Origin: an uncultured Clostridium sp.
GTDB taxonomy: Bacteria; Bacillota; Clostridia; TANB77; CAG-508
Reading direction: 5' to 3'
Length of the DNA: 15,256 bases
Assembly: GCA_947057505.1 (NCBI GenBank)
Contig: CAMSEM010000025.1
Span: 1 to 15,256, forward strand
The translations under genes and the position numbers were made by a program. Positions 14,113-15,256 of this stretch are shown here, piece after piece (position 1 is the stretch's first letter; each line of letters opens with the position of its first letter). The notes below the pieces were generated by a model that worked only from the letters and a program-made list of their open reading frames with translations, made no database searches and was not told the DNA's origin.

Positions 14113-14361
14113 ATGACAGTAACAAACAAAACATCAGTTACACTTGAAATCTTAGGTGGAGAACTTAAGCCGAATGAGTCCCATGAATACACTGAAATGA
14201 TGTTTAACACATTAGACATTCACTCTGAAATCGGAAGTTGTGTTATTACAACGGAATATGGACAGAGAAGTTTCAAAAATTATGGGAAACTGGTTGCAAA
14301 AGAAGGACGGAAGAAGAATGAGAATGGAATGAAAAACATACTTGTTTCTTCTATCGACTAA
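14113..14361 (+). CDS. Hypothetical protein, 82 residues, with a base composition unlike its neighbours
   Basis: No family was recognised. ATG 14113 is the start: AGGAGGT (14099-14105) lies 7 bases upstream, whereas GTG 14104 overlaps that site. The product begins MTVTNKTSVTLEILGGELKP and looks beta-rich in its first 60 residues (alternating hydrophobic pattern, GSCVITTEYGQRSF), then has a basic tail (KEGRKKNENG). It is more GC-rich than adjacent genes and uses codons rare in them (CGG, CTG, CCC, TCC), suggesting a separate origin. It is a single-gene unit: a near-consensus promoter, this gene, and a terminator shared with the converging recombinase gene. It may be a passenger or cargo gene of the element; the function is unknown. 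Confidence 0.75.
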   Translation: MTVTNKTSVTLEILGGELKPNESHEYTEMMFNTLDIHSEIGSCVITTEYGQRSFKNYGKLVAKEGRKKNENGMKNILVSSID

Positions 14362-14375
14362 TTAGCCCTAAGAAA

Positions 14376-14417
14376 ACGGACGGCATACCCAACAGGTGTG
14401 TCGTCTATTTTATATTT
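14376..14417. terminator. Terminator between the orphan gene and the converging recombinase gene
   Basis: GGACGGCATACC (14378-14389) pairs with GGTGTGTCGTCT (14395-14406) over 12 pairs (some G-U) around CAACA, followed by a T-rich run. Confidence 0.75.
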
Positions 14418-14431
14418 TAACTATAAAAAGT

Positions 14432-14986
14432 TCAATTGTTTGCATTTACAATTCTATATAAACTTGTTTTAGATATTCCAGTAGCATTTATAATATCATT
14501 TATAGAATAATCATTTGAATTATACATTTGTAAAATTGTATCTTTCTTTTCTTGGTACTTATTAGGGCGACCCAATTTAGCCCCTCTCTTTTTAGCACTT
14601 TCTAAACCTTGTTTGGTACGATCAGCAATCAAGTCCCTTTCAAATTGTGATAACCCAGCGAAAATTGTAAATAATAATTTCCCTTGTGGGGTTGTAGTAT
14701 CTAGCCAAGTTTCTTTTAGACTTTTGATACTAGCACCTTTTTTTTCTATTGTTTCAACTATTTCAAATAAATCTTTAGTTGACCTTGATAATCTTGTTAA
14801 TTCAGCAACTATAACAACATCGCCATTTTCTAAACTATCAAGCATTTTATTCAATTCTTGTCTTTCCCTTTTTGTACCAGTAATCTTTTCTTGGAATATC
14901 TTTTCAGCACCATTTTCTTTTAATATATCTATTTGTCTTGCCAATTTTTGGTCTTGGGTAGATACCCTTGCATAACCTATAATCAT
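14432..14986 (-). CDS. Small serine recombinase (Tn3 resolvase / Hin invertase family)
   Basis: This family cuts and rejoins DNA at paired short sites through a serine linkage, for resolving cointegrates, inverting segments or moving small elements. The 184-residue length is standard. Seen: YARVSTQ with nucleophile Ser9, ITGTKRER, VAELTRLSRS with the conserved arginines, the E-helix region GKLLFTIFAGLSQFERDLI, then GAKLGRP and a C-terminal helix-turn-helix (SINDIINATGISKTSLYRIV). All key residues are present, so it should be active. ATG 14986 is used because AGGTGG lies about 6 bases upstream on the minus strand; the frame stays open to 15235 but that part is not family-like. Upstream on its strand are TTGACA and TATACT with a long 19-base spacer, an unusual promoter geometry. 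Confidence 0.92.
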   Translation of the reverse strand: MIIGYARVSTQDQKLARQIDILKENGAEKIFQEKITGTKRERQELNKMLDSLENGDVVIVAELTRLSRSTKDLFEIVETIEKKGASIKSLKETWLDTTTPQGKLLFTIFAGLSQFERDLIADRTKQGLESAKKRGAKLGRPNKYQEKKDTILQMYNSNDYSINDIINATGISKTSLYRIVNANN

Positions 14987-15001
14987 ATTTTCCACCTCGT
15001 G

Positions 15002-15036
15002 AATGAGTATAACGCCAGTAGCCCCAGAATTGTCAA
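15002..15036 (-). promoter_or_regulatory. Possible promoter of the recombinase gene with a long spacer
   Basis: Read on the minus strand, TTGACA is followed 19 bases later by TATACT (18 bases to TTATAC). The spacer is GC-rich compared with its surroundings. A spacer this long is typical of weak or activator-dependent promoters; no regulator gene is visible. Confidence 0.4.
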
Positions 15037-15256
15037 GACTTTTTGGTAATAATTTTTGAAACTTTTTCAAAAAATTTATAAAGCATAATACAAGTGTTGA
15101 AACATCTATAATAGCAAGTGTTAAGGTAGCATTTGTGCAAAAATACGATTTTAGTAGTACCATAAATGACCATTTTTGAAACTTATTTATAGCATATATA
15201 TAAATAAGAAAAATATTTTGAAAAAGGTATTGCATTTATAAAGAAATCGTGTTACT
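15037..15256. other. Repeat-rich non-coding region upstream of the recombinase (candidate recombination site)
   Basis: ATTTTTGAAACTT occurs twice in direct orientation, at 15052-15064 and 15172-15184, exactly 120 bases apart. Between them CAAGTGTT occurs twice (15091-15098, 15115-15122), 24 bases apart. TTTTTGAA/TTCAAAAA (15053-15060, 15066-15073) forms an 8-base dyad on the first copy. Multi-subsite recombination sites of small serine resolvases are of about this size and lie next to the gene, so a res-like site is plausible but unproven. No gene was seen up to the window edge. Confidence 0.4.

Larger units (their letters stand above)
11262..15256. mobile_element. Putative integrated small mobile element (left end in cotJC; right end not seen)
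   Basis: Starting where CotJC homology stops, the content changes from housekeeping and sporulation genes to a Rep-like HUH protein, a compact cluster of unknown small genes, and a small serine recombinase. This is the content of a small rolling-circle plasmid or an integrated relative. The left boundary is inferred from the CotJC break; no matching right-hand junction or target repeat lies in the window. An alternative is an assembly join or an older deletion scar. Confidence 0.5.

Noticed and set aside
14613..14975. 120-codon open frame antisense to the recombinase
   Set aside because: It is a mirror frame of a conserved gene, with unlikely composition for a protein.
14987..15235. N-terminal extension of the serine recombinase by 83 residues
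   Set aside because: The family begins at MIIGYARVST, a ribosome site precedes that ATG, and the extension covers its promoter and the repeat region.
15225..15256. Restart of cotJC at the right edge (GAAATCGTG could read EIV)
   Set aside because: The surrounding codons do not match the CotJC C-terminus and the match is only three residues.
1..15256. tRNA, rRNA genes or CRISPR array
   Set aside because: No cloverleaf, rRNA core sequence or regularly spaced repeat array was seen on either strand.

Overview
The window reads as a low-GC, spore-forming Firmicute, most likely a member of Clostridia. Codons are strongly A/T-biased (AGA, ATA, TTA), ribosome binding sites are strong AGGAGG types, promoters are TTGACA-17-TATAAT type, and there is a cotJABC spore-coat operon. 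The species cannot be named from the sequence alone.

Layout. 1-69 is the 3' tail of an unidentified gene. 84-254 can fold into a rod ending in a strong terminator and is probably an independent small RNA. 385-1530 is an unusually long ThyX-type thymidylate synthase with its own sigma-A promoter. 1710-2669 is an alpha/beta hydrolase of the monoacylglycerol lipase type, convergent with a monofunctional GT51 peptidoglycan glycosyltransferase (2799-3524, minus); a two-way terminator lies between them. 3718-4989 is an MFS transporter with a TTG start. 5103-7667 is alpha-glucan phosphorylase and 7952-9385 is pyruvate kinase, which together fit glycogen breakdown feeding glycolysis, although each has its own promoter and terminator. 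9386-10043 is rich in palindromes and holds one 32-residue peptide gene. 10044-11291 is cotJA-cotJB-cotJC, with cysteine-rich N-terminal extensions on CotJA and CotJB and a CotJC that lacks its last quarter.

From about 11262 to the right edge the content looks like an integrated small mobile element: an HUH Rep-like protein, a tightly packed run of three small unknown genes, a gene-free stretch of about 290 bases, a DUF6809-like gene, an orphan small gene of different base composition, and a Tn3/Hin-type small serine recombinase facing left with a repeat-rich region upstream. The right end of the element is not visible.

The most interesting points are the break in cotJC exactly where the mobile-element DNA begins (possibly a sporulation gene interrupted by an element); a two-lobed ThyX in which the halves of the RHRx7S signature are divided between the lobes; a pair of intergenic palindromes whose arms differ in sequence yet stay complementary; and a large multi-arm palindrome after pyruvate kinase. 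All functional statements rest on motif recognition by eye; no database search was run.
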